Positions 43,800 through 53,741 are shown, counted from the first letter of the stretch. The stretch: DNA of 64,000 nucleotides from Microcystis viridis FACHB-1342 (GCF_014698335.1 NZ_JACJSV010000005.1:48414-112413); one strand, 5' to 3'. Translations and numbers: made by a program. Notes: generated from the sequence alone by a model not told the origin.

Positions 43800-44927
43800 A
43801 TGACAAAATCAAAATCAACCATTACGGGCGGCGATGATGCCCCCGTGTTTGTACCAATCGAAAAACCAGCCAATGGTCGAATTATTGTTCATAATGACGA
43901 GTGGGTTTTAAGCGATGCTGGTTTTCAATCGGTATCTGATACCGCGACTTTTGCGTTGAATGTTGCCACATATTTTGTAGGAACGACACAGGGAAAATTT
44001 CATGTTTTGTCCAATAACTTTGGATTGGTCGGCGCAACGCTTGAGCGTACCATGACTGGTGCTGGGCATACTTGGACAAAAGGCATGAACATTGCCATTA
44101 ATGCGGTAGCATTGGCTCAATATGATGCCATTTTTGTAGGTGGCGACCCAGTTGATAATCAAGTATTAATTGATTATGTCAAAAACGGCGGTAAAGTCTA
44201 TCTTTGCGCAGGCACAGGGCATGGTGGCAGCCAAGCAGAGGCGCGTCAATGGAATACGTTTTTGACAGCTTTTGGTTTGAAATTTGACGGCGTTTATAAC
44301 AACATCAGTGGTAGCCTAGCGGTTACCAGCCCAAGCCATCCATTGTTTAGCAATGTGAAAACCCTTTATCAAAACAACGGCAATTCAATCAGTTTATTAC
44401 CAAATGCCACTGCCAACATTGTAATGACTGGTAGTAATCAAGGGCTGATTGCAACCGCAGACTATATTAATCCAAATGCACCAGCACGGTCTGAACCTAC
44501 GCCTTCGCCAGCAACTTCTGAGCCACCTAAACCGAAGACCATCGAAACAGAAGAGTTTAGCATCACCGCAGAGGATGACGTGTTTATGTCTAACTTGGTT
44601 TATAAAGGACTGGTTAAGAAAACACAATCTGACGAATATGTTGAGCTTAGCAATCGCGGCAATCATCCCGTCAATATTTCAGGTTGGAAAATCACTTCGG
44701 TCGGCAGTGCCAGGCAGCAATTTACTTTCCCAGCAAATACTGTTTTAGCGTCTGGCAAGACTTTTCGGGTTTATACCAACGAAGTACATTCTGAAACTGG
44801 TGGTTTTTCTTTTGCCAGTAAAACGGCTATTTGGAATGACGCTGGCGATGAATTGAACCTGTATGATGCGATGGGTAAGAAAATTTCCACACTGGCGTAT
44901 GGCATTGCTCGAACTAAAAAAAGCTGA
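43800..44927 (+). CDS. Lamin-tail domain protein with an N-terminal glutamine-amidotransferase-like region
   Basis: 375 residues from ATG 43800 (GGAG ribosome binding site; an earlier start at 43785 is unlikely). Residues ~25-215 look like a class I glutamine-amidotransferase or DUF4350-type flavodoxin fold (HNDEWVLSDAGFQ, YDAIFVGGDP, YVKNGGKVYLCAGTGHGG). A Pro/Ser/Glu linker (~230-250) and a lamin-tail domain (DEYVELSNRGNHPVNISGWKI, KTAIWNDAGDELNLYD) follow. There is no signal peptide. Lamin-tail domains occur on secreted and DNA-modifying proteins; the function here is unknown. It has no clear operon partner, and its composition differs from its neighbours, suggesting acquisition. Confidence 0.7.
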   Translation: MTKSKSTITGGDDAPVFVPIEKPANGRIIVHNDEWVLSDAGFQSVSDTATFALNVATYFVGTTQGKFHVLSNNFGLVGATLERTMTGAGHTWTKGMNIAINAVALAQYDAIFVGGDPVDNQVLIDYVKNGGKVYLCAGTGHGGSQAEARQWNTFLTAFGLKFDGVYNNISGSLAVTSPSHPLFSNVKTLYQNNGNSISLLPNATANIVMTGSNQGLIATADYINPNAPARSEPTPSPATSEPPKPKTIETEEFSITAEDDVFMSNLVYKGLVKKTQSDEYVELSNRGNHPVNISGWKITSVGSARQQFTFPANTVLASGKTFRVYTNEVHSETGGFSFASKTAIWNDAGDELNLYDAMGKKISTLAYGIARTKKS

Positions 44928-44947
44928 CCGAACGCGGGGCGAGGGGA

Positions 44948-45065
44948 GAGCATCTCATTTATGCAAGCGAGTAATTATACTTATCCATAAAACTGGTTTC
45001 TAGCAATGCTTTCAAAATAGCTTGACATAAAAACCTGATTTAGGGGTTACAAAGGTGAGATGCTC
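44948..45065. mobile_element. MITE-like element of about 118 nt
   Basis: Terminal inverted repeats GAGCATCTCA (44948-44957) and TGAGATGCTC (45056-45065) are exact. The interior is AT-rich with no gene. It lies just beyond the lamin-tail gene. A target-site duplication is not obvious. Confidence 0.5.
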
Positions 45066-45171
45066 CCGATGGGCTGTGGGGTGTGAGGAGACCAATTCGT
45101 GGGCGTTGCGGGGGGAGAGTAAATAACAGCAATCTCCTGAATTCAGAAGTCAAAATTGAGACTTCCGAATT

Positions 45172-45474
45172 CTAACTTCTGACTTCCACAGCATCGGTAT
45201 CAACGGTATTGGTTGGGGAAGAAACTTCAGTTTGATTATTTACTCTCCCGGGACGGCGAGTGCGATAATCAAGAACTAATCGCGATAATTCCGTGGTTAA
45301 AAGGGTGAGGACAATACCATCATCGATCCAACCAATAATCGGGAAAATGTCAGGAGAAATATCGAGGGGGCTAAAAAGATAAACCATAGTTCCCAGAATG
45401 ATAATCCAACGATATTTAGGGTGAGTAATTTTGCTGCTGTACCAGTTGTAAAAAGATTCAACAATCGGTTTCAT
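45172..45474 (-). CDS. DUF1232 (YkvA-like) membrane protein
   Basis: 100 residues. The core YRWIIILGTMVYLFSPLDISPDIFPIIGWIDDGIVLTL is the DUF1232 pattern (a hydrophobic segment with SPxDxxPD and a D-D motif), quoted in part as the key pattern. The acidic C-terminus is probably cytoplasmic. The family is linked to membrane proteins of unknown role. Confidence 0.85.
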   Translation of the reverse strand: MKPIVESFYNWYSSKITHPKYRWIIILGTMVYLFSPLDISPDIFPIIGWIDDGIVLTLLTTELSRLVLDYRTRRPGRVNNQTEVSSPTNTVDTDAVEVRS

Positions 45475-45719
45475 TAATTTGTCCTCGTTGACTGCGATAG
45501 TTTAATTTTGTCAGGTTCCCCTTGGGGCTGATAGTGCGGTTTTACACCCATTATGTAGGGTTATCCCCGCTAATTATCCACTAAAAAAGCCCAGAAGAAA
45601 ATTCACCTTTAGGGATGAACCTGAAATATTATTACTGGATGCTTAAGAGGGGAGATAGTGGCATCTTTATCACCTATAATAGGCGATGACAAACTAATCA
45701 ATTATCTGCCAGTTTAAGG

Positions 45720-46529
45720 ATGGAAACCCTCTTTCATCTAGTTACTTTTGCCTTTGTCTTCGCTTTGGGTGCCTCGGTGGGCAGTTTTTTAAACGTGGTC
45801 ATCTATAGATTACCTCAGGGGATATCTCTAGTTTATCCCCCTTCCCACTGTCCGAAATGTCACCATAGGTTGGGGAAAAGCGAGAATATACCCGTTTTCG
45901 GCTGGTTATGGCTAGGGGGTCGCTGTCGCTGGTGCAAAACCCCGATTTCTGTCCGTTATCCAGCGGTCGAAACTTTTACCGGTTTGTTATTTTGTCTGGT
46001 TTTAGGAGATTTTAGCTTTTCTTGGCAGACCCTCGGCTATTGGATTCTCCTCAGTTGGTTATTAGCTTTAGCTTTGATTGATTTTGACACGATGACGCTT
46101 CCTAACTCCCTCACCCAATCGGGATTAGTTTTAGGGATAGTTTTTCAGACTCTTTTAGGTTGGCAAAATAATCAAAGTGTTGTCTATCTTTTTTCAGCGA
46201 TCGCTAGTGCGGTTTTAGGAGTCTGGTTATTTGATCTAATCCGGTGGGGGGGGAGTTTTGCTCTCGGACAACAGGCCATGGGGGGAGGAGATGCGAAATT
46301 AGCGGCCATGATCGGTGCTTGGTTAGGATGGCAAGCATTATTAGTCACCGCTTTTCTGGCCTGCGCTATTGGGGCGGCGATCGGTATTATGGGCATTTTT
46401 CTTGGTAAAATGGGGAAAAAACAAGCTATACCCTTTGGGCCATTTCTTGCCCTCGGCGCTCTGATGAGTGTCTTTTGGAGTGATAAGATCATCTCAGCCT
46501 ATCAAACCATTTTTTTCCCTTTGTTGTAA
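45720..46529 (+). CDS. pilD: Prepilin peptidase (type IV leader peptidase/N-methyltransferase)
   Basis: 269 residues with about seven hydrophobic segments. N-terminal zinc-type cysteines lie in HCPKCHHRLG and GRCRWCKTP. The two catalytic aspartates lie in ALIDFDTMTLPN and GGGDAKLAAMIG. It cleaves and methylates type IV prepilin leaders at the inner membrane, for pili, competence and motility. No pilin gene is adjacent, as in other cyanobacteria. Confidence 0.92.
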   Translation: METLFHLVTFAFVFALGASVGSFLNVVIYRLPQGISLVYPPSHCPKCHHRLGKSENIPVFGWLWLGGRCRWCKTPISVRYPAVETFTGLLFCLVLGDFSFSWQTLGYWILLSWLLALALIDFDTMTLPNSLTQSGLVLGIVFQTLLGWQNNQSVVYLFSAIASAVLGVWLFDLIRWGGSFALGQQAMGGGDAKLAAMIGAWLGWQALLVTAFLACAIGAAIGIMGIFLGKMGKKQAIPFGPFLALGALMSVFWSDKIISAYQTIFFPLL

Positions 46530-46570
46530 AAAAGTTATCCTGTAATTAAATCTTGATACAATAGTCTTCC

Positions 46571-46780
46571 GTGTCTTGGATCACCATTAGAACAACCCCC
46601 AGTAGTTGGGAAGCCGATTGGCTGCAGGAAATGCTCAAAGCTCACGACATCCCCAGTCGCGTTATCGCTATTGGCCCTGGTATTTATTGCGGCCAGGGTC
46701 ATCAGTCCGCTCTACAAGTACGTCCCCAAGATCGCTGGACAGCACTTTTGTTATTAAGTCCTCTAGAAGAAAGTCGATAA
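46571..46780 (+). CDS. DUF2007-type small protein
   Basis: 69 residues from a GTG start at 46571. The short sequence (TTPSSWEADWLQEMLKAHDIPS and LQVRPQDRWTALLLL) fits the DUF2007 family of putative signal-transducing proteins. It lies 20 nt before accD and is probably transcribed with it and with pilD. The function is unknown. Confidence 0.7.
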   Translation: MSWITIRTTPSSWEADWLQEMLKAHDIPSRVIAIGPGIYCGQGHQSALQVRPQDRWTALLLLSPLEESR

Positions 46781-46799
46781 ATTATCTTTATTTTAAACT

Positions 46800-47750
46800 A
46801 TGTCTCTATTTGATTGGTTTGCAAATCGCCAAAAAACAGAACCCAAGGTTCAACAACAACAGGAGCGGGAAATAGCCGACGGTTTATGGACAAAATGCCC
46901 CAATTGCGGCGTTTTGGCCTATACGAAGGATTTATTAGCTAATCAACTGGTGTGTCTCGATTGCGGTCATCATAATCGGGTGGAAAGTGAAGAAAGAATT
47001 CGCCAGTTAGTGGATGCTAATACTTGGAATTCCCTTGATGAACAGATTCGACCGACGGATCCGCTCAAATTTCGCGATCGGAAAAGTTATAGCGATCGCC
47101 TGCGAGAAACCCAAGAAAAAACTGGTCTGACGGATGCTGTCCAGACGGGAACGGGGACGATCGATGGTTTACCCTTAGCTTTAGGGGTGATGGACTTCCG
47201 TTTTATGGGGGGTAGCATGGGATCGGTGGTGGGAGAAAAACTCTGTCGTTTGACGGAACGAGCTACCGATGAAAGTTTGCCCCTGGTGATCATCTGCGCT
47301 TCCGGTGGGGCGAGAATGCAGGAAGGAATGTTAAGTTTAATGCAGATGGCCAAGATTTCTGGCGCTCTTAACCGGCATCGGGAAGCAAAGTTACTTTATA
47401 TTCCCGTCTTGACTAATCCCACCACGGGAGGAGTCACGGCCAGTTTTGCCATGTTGGGAGATATTATTATTGCTGAACCAAAGGCTACTATCGGTTTTGC
47501 TGGTAAACGGGTAATTGAACAGACTTTGCGCGAGAAATTACCGGAAGGTTTCCAAACATCGGAATACTTGTTAAAACACGGGTTTGTCGATGCGATCGTT
47601 CCCCGTACCCATCTCAAGAAAACCCTCGCTCAATTAATTAGTTTACATCAGCTCTTTTTCCCCTTGTTATCCCCCCTCAACAGTCATCATCAATACAGTC
47701 AACCGGAGTTAATCCCCCTGAAAACAGCCCAGGGACAAACAACAGTTTAA
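46800..47750 (+). CDS. accD: Acetyl-CoA carboxylase carboxyltransferase subunit beta
   Basis: 316 residues. A four-cysteine zinc ribbon is seen as [13 protein letters not shown] and [10 protein letters not shown]. The crotonase-like domain has [35 protein letters not shown] and [21 protein letters not shown] motifs. It transfers CO2 from carboxybiotin on AccB (15356-15850) to acetyl-CoA for fatty-acid synthesis. It follows the DUF2007 gene by 19 nt. Confidence 0.95.
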   Translation: MSLFDWFANRQKTEPKVQQQQEREIADGLWTKCPNCGVLAYTKDLLANQLVCLDCGHHNRVESEERIRQLVDANTWNSLDEQIRPTDPLKFRDRKSYSDRLRETQEKTGLTDAVQTGTGTIDGLPLALGVMDFRFMGGSMGSVVGEKLCRLTERATDESLPLVIICASGGARMQEGMLSLMQMAKISGALNRHREAKLLYIPVLTNPTTGGVTASFAMLGDIIIAEPKATIGFAGKRVIEQTLREKLPEGFQTSEYLLKHGFVDAIVPRTHLKKTLAQLISLHQLFFPLLSPLNSHHQYSQPELIPLKTAQGQTTV

Positions 47751-47838
47751 CTGTTCTAAGACGGCTCTGGAGTTGCCAGCCCGAGCATTTGTACTAAAAT
47801 TTTCCCGATCAGCAGTTTAAATGTAGTACACACCACAC

Positions 47839-48222
47839 TTAGCTGGGTTGACAGCGATCGCAAAGTCCAAAAAATTCGAGAGTATGGTAATAAACCTTGA
47901 ATTGGTGGGATTTTTCGAGTTTTTCTTCCAATTCATGAACGGGACACTCATTAAAGACGATAGACCGACCGCAATGAATACAGGTAAGATGGTGTTGATC
48001 CTGCTGAACGGAACTGTAGAGGGATTCTCCTGTGGCTAGGGTTCTCACCTGCACTGCACCCTGTAATTTTAGGGATTCTAGGGCGCGGTAAACAGTGGCT
48101 AACCCCATATTTTGGTCACGCTGACGGAGTTCCACAAACAATTCCTGAGCGGATACTGCCCGATTTAAGGTTTTGAGTAAGTGGATAATGCGCTCTTGCG
48201 ATCGGGTGCGTTGGGATTTCAT
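47839..48222 (-). CDS. Fur-family metalloregulator, Zur-like
   Basis: 127 residues from the ATG at 48222 (21 nt upstream, GTG/ATG at 48243 gives a longer, less typical start). The winged-helix part has TRSQERIIHLLKTLNRAVS and GLATVYRALESLKLQGAV. The metal-binding half has HHLTCIHCG and FFGLCDRCQ cysteines, as in FurB/Zur of cyanobacteria, which respond to zinc. It is divergent from purS with only 31 nt between starts. The exact regulon cannot be told from this sequence. Confidence 0.75.
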   Translation of the reverse strand: MKSQRTRSQERIIHLLKTLNRAVSAQELFVELRQRDQNMGLATVYRALESLKLQGAVQVRTLATGESLYSSVQQDQHHLTCIHCGRSIVFNECPVHELEEKLEKSHQFKVYYHTLEFFGLCDRCQPS

Positions 48223-48253
48223 ATCAAAAAGGTCAGCGATCAAAGTTAATTCT

Positions 48254-48511
48254 ATGCCAAAAAATTATCAGTGCTTTATTTATGTTACCCTGCGCCCTTC
48301 GGTTCTCGATCCGGCGGGTACAGCGGTAGAGTCGGGATTAAAGCAATTAGGTTATGATACTGTGGCCGGGGTGCGAATTGGTAAGTATATTGAGCTTACC
48401 GTGACAGCAGCAGACGAAACCAGCGCCCGCGAACAATTGGATCAAATGTGCGATCAACTATTGGCTAATCCTGTAATTGAAAATTATCGCTTTGATTTGC
48501 ATTGTCAGTAG
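48254..48511 (+). CDS. purS: Phosphoribosylformylglycinamidine synthase subunit PurS
   Basis: 85 residues from ATG 48254; an open frame extends further upstream but overlaps the divergent regulator and is not family-like. YVTLRPSVLDPAGTAVESGLKQLGYD and VRIGKYIELTV are the PurS pattern. It bridges PurQ and PurL in the fourth step of purine synthesis. purQ follows after 85 nt. Confidence 0.92.
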   Translation: MPKNYQCFIYVTLRPSVLDPAGTAVESGLKQLGYDTVAGVRIGKYIELTVTAADETSAREQLDQMCDQLLANPVIENYRFDLHCQ

Positions 48512-48596
48512 ATAGAAGTCAGAAGACGGGAGGTAGGGCAAATAATTAAAATTTATCTGTCACCTTCTGCTAAAAAACTTAACCAAGTTAAAAATT

Positions 48597-49295
48597 ATGA
48601 AGTTTGGGATTATTGTTTTCCCCGGATCGAATTGCGATCGAGATGTGGCAACGGTGACAGAGGGTATTTTTCAGCAACCCACCCGCTATATTTGGCATCA
48701 AGAGACGGATCTAGGGGATGTGGATGTGATTGTGGTGCCGGGGGGATTTAGTTACGGCGATTATTTGCGCTGTGGTGCGATCGCTCGATTTTCGCCAGCG
48801 ATGAAAACTGTCCGAGAAGAAGCCGAAAAAGGTAAATTAGTTTTAGGCATCTGTAATGGTTTTCAGGTATTAACGGAAATTGGGCTGCTACCCGGTGCGT
48901 TAATTCGTAATCGCGATTTACATTTTATTTGCGATCGAGTGCCGGTAAAAGTGGAAAATAATCAATCTGTCTGGACGCGAGGCTATCAACCACAACAGGT
49001 GCTTAATTTGCCCATTGCTCACGGGGAAGGGCGTTATTATGCCGCAGAAGATACGTTAAAATCCCTGGAGGATAACGGTCAAATTCTCTTTCGTTACTGC
49101 ACTCCCACAGGAGAGGTAAATGAGTCAGGAAATCCTAACGGATCGTTAAATAATATTGCAGGAATTACCAATAAAGCAGGAAATGTGCTAGGAATGATGC
49201 CCCATCCCGAACGGGCTGCCGATCCGCTGCTCAATTTGACCGATGGTAGTTTGTTATTTCGGGAGATAACAGGTAATTGTGCTGTTTTGATGTAA
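48597..49295 (+). CDS. purQ: Phosphoribosylformylglycinamidine synthase subunit PurQ
   Basis: 232 residues of a class I glutamine amidotransferase. The start is [19 protein letters not shown]. The nucleophile cysteine is in [13 protein letters not shown], and the His-Glu pair is in [12 protein letters not shown]. It supplies ammonia to PurL. It is in the purS-purQ operon; purL is not in this window. Confidence 0.95.
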   Translation: MKFGIIVFPGSNCDRDVATVTEGIFQQPTRYIWHQETDLGDVDVIVVPGGFSYGDYLRCGAIARFSPAMKTVREEAEKGKLVLGICNGFQVLTEIGLLPGALIRNRDLHFICDRVPVKVENNQSVWTRGYQPQQVLNLPIAHGEGRYYAAEDTLKSLEDNGQILFRYCTPTGEVNESGNPNGSLNNIAGITNKAGNVLGMMPHPERAADPLLNLTDGSLLFREITGNCAVLM

Positions 49296-49419
49296 GGAAT
49301 GATGATAAGTAGTCGTGCAAAATTAATTTCTTGGTTAGGATAGGCAAAAGGCAAAAGCTTTATCGAAATGTGTAATTAATTTTGCTTAGGTACTTAATGA
49401 GTCGCCAAAAAGCTCTAGA

Positions 49420-50538
49420 CTACAATTTTGGCAATAATTGGTCGTAGGATTGGATCATTCTTTCGTAAGTAAAGCGAGTGGCATTGATAAAACCTTTTTG
49501 CCTCAAATCTTCCAGGCGATCGGGAGCGAGAAGATTTTCTGCAATAATAGTAGCGGCAGCCTCGTGTTCGGTGGGATCGAAATACACTGCCGCATCGTCA
49601 GCGATAACAGTCATGGGGAGACGATTGGAGGTAAAGACGGGACAACCACAGGATTGAGCTTCAATCACGGGAACACCGAATCCTTCCTGAAAGGAGGGAA
49701 AAATTAAAGCAGTTGCTAGGCAATAAAAGGCGCGTAAGTCATCATCAGAGACGGTTCCTAATTCGATTACTTGTGCGGACAAGTTATTCTGATTAACAAA
49801 TTCTCGCATATCTGGCAGCAAAAGTTTTCCCATCAGGATCAATCGGCAATTTTCCAGACCAGAGAAAGTGATTAACCTCTTGAATATTTTCAGCAATCCC
49901 AATCGATTTTTATACCATTGGCGGCCTCCAACATGAATTAGCCAAGGATAATCACGGTTGATATTAAATTTGCCCACCAGAGCTACTGCTGCTGCTTTTG
50001 TCATCGGACTGTATCCCTGATTCAAGCAATCCTCAATTACTTCCGTTTGTTCGGGAGCAATTTTAGTTAAACGGAGAACATCGGCACGAGTAGCTTCGGA
50101 AGAACAGACAACATATTTAGCCTGTTTTAATCCTCGCAAAATCATCGCCTGATACTGTTTTCCCGTCCAACTGGTGGGATTTTCAGGAATTTCTCCTAGG
50201 GCGGAACGGATGGCCAGCAGATCATGACAGATGATAAAATATTTGCGATCTTTTAGATAGGGAGTTAAATAGGATAAAGCTTGATCACAAATGCAGACGA
50301 TATCAGCCCAATCAAGCTGCTGACGTAACTGCACTGGGAAAATAATTAACTTATCGATGTACCCTAACCACTTGCCGATTCCCTGGGGAGAAGGCTTCAG
50401 TTGACCGAAAATAGGCTGTGCTTGCACTCGCCGAATTTCGTGTCCTTTTTGTCTGAGTCCTTTCTCCACTAAACCGACAAAACGATTAATACTAATCTGC
50501 CGATCGTTGACGTAATTTCCTACTATTAAAACTTTCAT
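49420..50538 (-). CDS. Glycosyltransferase family 4 (GT-B)
   Basis: 372 residues from ATG 50538. The N-terminal acceptor domain starts MKVLIVGNYVNDRQISINRF-like (shown as the key pattern), and the nucleotide-sugar domain has HVGGRQWYKNRLGLL, a family 4 motif EGFGVPVIEAQSCGCPVFTS and a conserved E residue. It is next to another glycosyltransferase and the heptose genes, so it probably transfers a sugar to a cell-surface polysaccharide. Sugar and acceptor are unknown. Confidence 0.85.
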   Translation of the reverse strand: MKVLIVGNYVNDRQISINRFVGLVEKGLRQKGHEIRRVQAQPIFGQLKPSPQGIGKWLGYIDKLIIFPVQLRQQLDWADIVCICDQALSYLTPYLKDRKYFIICHDLLAIRSALGEIPENPTSWTGKQYQAMILRGLKQAKYVVCSSEATRADVLRLTKIAPEQTEVIEDCLNQGYSPMTKAAAVALVGKFNINRDYPWLIHVGGRQWYKNRLGLLKIFKRLITFSGLENCRLILMGKLLLPDMREFVNQNNLSAQVIELGTVSDDDLRAFYCLATALIFPSFQEGFGVPVIEAQSCGCPVFTSNRLPMTVIADDAAVYFDPTEHEAAATIIAENLLAPDRLEDLRQKGFINATRFTYERMIQSYDQLLPKL

Positions 50539-50620
50539 GATTAGGCTCCAAAAAATCAATTTTTATAGCGGTAAAACCCTCTAACAGTCTCGAGGGAAAT
50601 TTCGGGGTTAAGAAATAATA

Positions 50621-51847
50621 TTAGTCCTGCAAAATTTCCTCGTATCTTTGTCCCGCTCGCTCCCAGGTGTACTCCGATTCCACCATCGCCCGGGCATTAT
50701 GGGACAGTTGTTCTCGCACAGAAGGATCATCGAACAACCTAGAGATCGCTGCAACGTACTCAGCAACACTATTAGCCCGCAGCGCCCTAGGGGGAATTCC
50801 CGCTGCTGCCACCGTTAAACCCTCTAAACCGCGATCGCTGGCGACAATCGGAATCCCCGCGGCCATGGATTCTAGAGTTTTAGTCTTGATTCCCAATCCC
50901 ACCCGCAGGGGAACCACACAAACGGTTCCTCGGTGTAAATATTCCACTGTCGAGGGAACGGTTCCCGTCACCCTCACACCGGGATACTTGGCCAGTTCGA
51001 GAACTTCCGGTGCTGGGTTGGCCCCCACTAGGGTTAAAGTGGTGTCGGGATATCGCTGTTGAATGACTGGCAGGACTTCTAAAACAAAAAAACGGGCGGC
51101 ATCGATATTATGGGTGGAACTCATGGCACCGACAAAGACCAATTTATGACCGCCGGGATCCCGAGGACGATAGGGAAACAGGGCTAAATCCACGCCATTA
51201 GGCACGATATCCACCCGTGCATCCGGGAGGATTTTTAATAATTGTTCGCGATCATAATCGGTAGTGGCCACCAATTGCGAAAACTTGGCACAGTAACGTT
51301 TTTCGTACTGATAGAGTAGGGGCAGATAGAGAAAATCCCGCAGGGGATAGGTGGAGGCTCCTCTATCCAAATGATTGCGTGTCCAACCATACACGGAACT
51401 GTGAATATCTACTACGGTTTTGACTCGCTGACGGTATTCTGGCCGGATAAAAATCTCGCTGATACTCTGAGCGCAGATAATTACATCACATTTTTGCTGC
51501 TCGACGTATTCATCTATTCGCTCTTGAATTAGCGGCGAACGATAACTAAGAACACTAGCAGGGGTCATCTGTACTATTGCCTCCAGAAAGCGCCCTGTTT
51601 GACCGATTAGTTTTGTCAGTCCCTTGCCTGGTTCGGGAATTTCCTGGGGCGGAAATAAGACAAGATGATTGGTAAAGGTTTTTAATTCTTCGATCTGAGT
51701 TTCCGTGACATTTTCTACCCGACGAGCAAACAGGGTGACATCGTGGTTTTGGTGAAGACATTTGATCAGGTTAAAAGTTCTCCCCTCCGTTGCCCCGCGA
51801 CTAGGTGGATAGGGAAAGTTATTGCAAAAAAGGACTAATATTCTCAT
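50621..51847 (-). CDS. Glycosyltransferase family 4 (GT-B)
   Basis: 408 residues. The start has LVLFCNNFPYPPSRGATEGRTFNL; the C-terminal domain has VFVGAMSSTHNIDAARFFVLEV, PGVRVTGTVPSTVEYL and the nucleotide-binding GLGIKTKTLESMAAGIPIVAS. The start overlaps the stop of the gmhB gene by 4 nt, so the two are translated together. It is likely part of exopolysaccharide or LPS assembly. Confidence 0.86.
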   Translation of the reverse strand: MRILVLFCNNFPYPPSRGATEGRTFNLIKCLHQNHDVTLFARRVENVTETQIEELKTFTNHLVLFPPQEIPEPGKGLTKLIGQTGRFLEAIVQMTPASVLSYRSPLIQERIDEYVEQQKCDVIICAQSISEIFIRPEYRQRVKTVVDIHSSVYGWTRNHLDRGASTYPLRDFLYLPLLYQYEKRYCAKFSQLVATTDYDREQLLKILPDARVDIVPNGVDLALFPYRPRDPGGHKLVFVGAMSSTHNIDAARFFVLEVLPVIQQRYPDTTLTLVGANPAPEVLELAKYPGVRVTGTVPSTVEYLHRGTVCVVPLRVGLGIKTKTLESMAAGIPIVASDRGLEGLTVAAAGIPPRALRANSVAEYVAAISRLFDDPSVREQLSHNARAMVESEYTWERAGQRYEEILQD

Positions 51848-52503
51848 AATTCTGGTTCGGCAGCGGTTTTTGACAATAATTCTACCGTTTCCTTTAGTTG
51901 GCTATATACGGGAATCTCAACTGGGTATTTCTCGATCTCCCCAAAAGTGACTTTTCCTCGCCCTGTTAAGAGTAATACGGGCTGACAACCAGCTTCTAGG
52001 GCGCATTCTAGATCACTGGGCGCATCGCCGATGAACAACGAGCCGGCTAAGTCAATTCCGTATTGCTGGGCGGCTGTCAGCAGCAGATAGGGGGAGGGTT
52101 TGCGGCAGGGACAACCTTCGTCGGGATGGTGCGGGCAGATGGCAAGATCGTGAAAATGCACGCCCAATTGTCGGTATTCCTCAATCATACGCCCGTGAAT
52201 CGCCGCCAAATCGTCCCAAGTGAAATAGCCCCTAGCAAGTCCCGATTGATTGGTGATGATGATCAGCAGATAACCCGCATCCTGCCACTGTTTTAAGGCA
52301 GCCGCTGCCCCGGCGGGAATGCTCACCTGTTCTGGTTTACTCAGATAGGGAATATAGTCAATAACTACCCCATCTCGATCGAGAAATAAGGCTTTGTTCT
52401 TTTTTGCTCTATCTTCGCTTTCGCGGTCAGAATTGCCAAGATGTGGCGGAGACGGATATTTCTGGTGGCCGTCATTGACGGAAATTGCGGGGAAAGGATT
52501 CAT
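51844..52503 (-). CDS. gmhB: D-glycero-D-manno-heptose 1,7-bisphosphate phosphatase
   Basis: 219 residues of HAD superfamily IIIA. The nucleophile is in ALFLDRDGVVIDYIPYL, TNQSGLARGYF follows, and a zinc-binding loop is ICPHHPDEGCPCRKP. It removes the 7-phosphate of heptose 1,7-bisphosphate. With hddA and hddC nearby, the alpha anomer and the GDP-heptose route are most likely. The stop overlaps the following glycosyltransferase. Confidence 0.88.
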   Translation of the reverse strand: MNPFPAISVNDGHQKYPSPPHLGNSDRESEDRAKKNKALFLDRDGVVIDYIPYLSKPEQVSIPAGAAAALKQWQDAGYLLIIITNQSGLARGYFTWDDLAAIHGRMIEEYRQLGVHFHDLAICPHHPDEGCPCRKPSPYLLLTAAQQYGIDLAGSLFIGDAPSDLECALEAGCQPVLLLTGRGKVTFGEIEKYPVEIPVYSQLKETVELLSKTAAEPEL

Positions 52504-53105
52504 TGATGTTGGACTTTTTCGAGTCGGGGACTAGAATTCTCAGTTCTTCTGTCAGAAACGAGAGCTTGAACCGATGGACAGACAAAATTCGAGGGATTGT
52601 CGCGATTTGTGCTAGTTTTCTCGGCTAAATTGCTTCTCTTTACTATCTAGATGTCAGGGTATAGCAATCAGGGCATATTATACGCTGTCAGGCCTTTGGG
52701 CTTTTGATTATATCGGCGGTATTGTCAGGAATTGTTAACATTTTTGTCCAGCCAAACAAAAGGCCAAGACTGGCAAAGGTTGAACCCCCGCTCAGAAATC
52801 CCTCGTCTCGGCCAGAATAGATCAAAAGTTTATTCACAAACAAAACAAATTGTGCTAGGGTTGGGGCGTTTGTGGTATATTCCCAGAATAACTGGCAAAA
52901 AATCACTCTTTTGACTTGATCGCTCTAGGTTTTTCTAGAACTATCATTGGCCTGTTTTTCCTGTCCCGTGATCAATTCTACCGTGCTAGGGGTTTTATAC
53001 CCAATTAATGGAGAGCGATTCTCGTCTTTTGATACTATTCAATATAATGACAGAATGATTGAGAGTTAAATTTATTCAACTAATAAAAATTGGAAAATCA
53101 AACCT
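52504..53105. other. Intergenic region between gmhB and gmhA
   Basis: About 600 nt between divergently transcribed heptose genes. It must contain the promoters of both sides. A TATAAT box lies at 53043-53048 on the plus strand, 55 nt before the gmhA start, but no good -35 hexamer is found at 17 nt. I see no RNA gene and no convincing reading frame here. Confidence 0.6.
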
Positions 53106-53741
53106 ATGCCAATGGTGGAAAAATCAAACAAAAAATTGGATAGTTTCCAGAGTGATCCGTCTCTGTCAATTTTAATCAAGACTGAATTGGAGGAAGCTTA
53201 TGTCCTGAAAAAAAACCTACTAACCGAGACAAAATATCTAGAAAAAATCCAAGAGATTTGCCAAGTATGTATCAATGCTTATCGCAATAACCACAAAGTA
53301 TTAGTGGCTGGTAATGGAGGCAGTGCCGCCGATGCTATCCATTTTGGCGGTGAGCTGCACGGCCGATTTCTGAAAGAAAGACAGTCTTTGCCAGTTCGCG
53401 TCCTCAATAGCGATATCGCCAGTTTAACAGCGATTGCCAACGATTATGGCTACGAATATATTTTTAGCCGCCAGATAGAAGCGGAAGGAAACCCTGGCGA
53501 TGTGTTTATCGGTATTTCCACTTCGGGAAATTCCGCTAATATCCATCAAGCTCTCAAAGTTTGTCAAGTAAAAGGTCTCACTAGCATCGGTTTAACTGGG
53601 GCGAAGGGATTAGCTCTAGAGCAAAAAACCGATTATTGTTTGATGATTCCTAGTATCAGTACCCCGCGCATTCAAGAAGGTCATGGTTTTGTTCTCCATA
53701 CTATTTGTTTAGCGATCGAAGAAGCGCTCTTTCCTAACTAA
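53106..53741 (+). CDS. gmhA: D-sedoheptulose 7-phosphate isomerase
   Basis: 211 residues with a SIS domain: VLVAGNGGSAADAIHFGGELHGR (in short, GNGGSAAD) at about residues 65-80, and a second loop FIGISTSGNSANIHQAL, followed by the catalytic region TPRIQEGHGFVLHTICLA. It converts sedoheptulose 7-phosphate to D-glycero-D-manno-heptose 7-phosphate, the first step of the pathway. hddA follows after 37 nt. The first ~45 residues are a somewhat longer N-terminal tail than in E. coli. Confidence 0.92.
   Translation: MPMVEKSNKKLDSFQSDPSLSILIKTELEEAYVLKKNLLTETKYLEKIQEICQVCINAYRNNHKVLVAGNGGSAADAIHFGGELHGRFLKERQSLPVRVLNSDIASLTAIANDYGYEYIFSRQIEAEGNPGDVFIGISTSGNSANIHQALKVCQVKGLTSIGLTGAKGLALEQKTDYCLMIPSISTPRIQEGHGFVLHTICLAIEEALFPN

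Noticed and set aside
52504..53105. tRNA or small RNA gene in the gmhB-gmhA gap
   Set aside because: No T-loop or clover-leaf pattern could be found; the gap is considered promoter and unassigned sequence.
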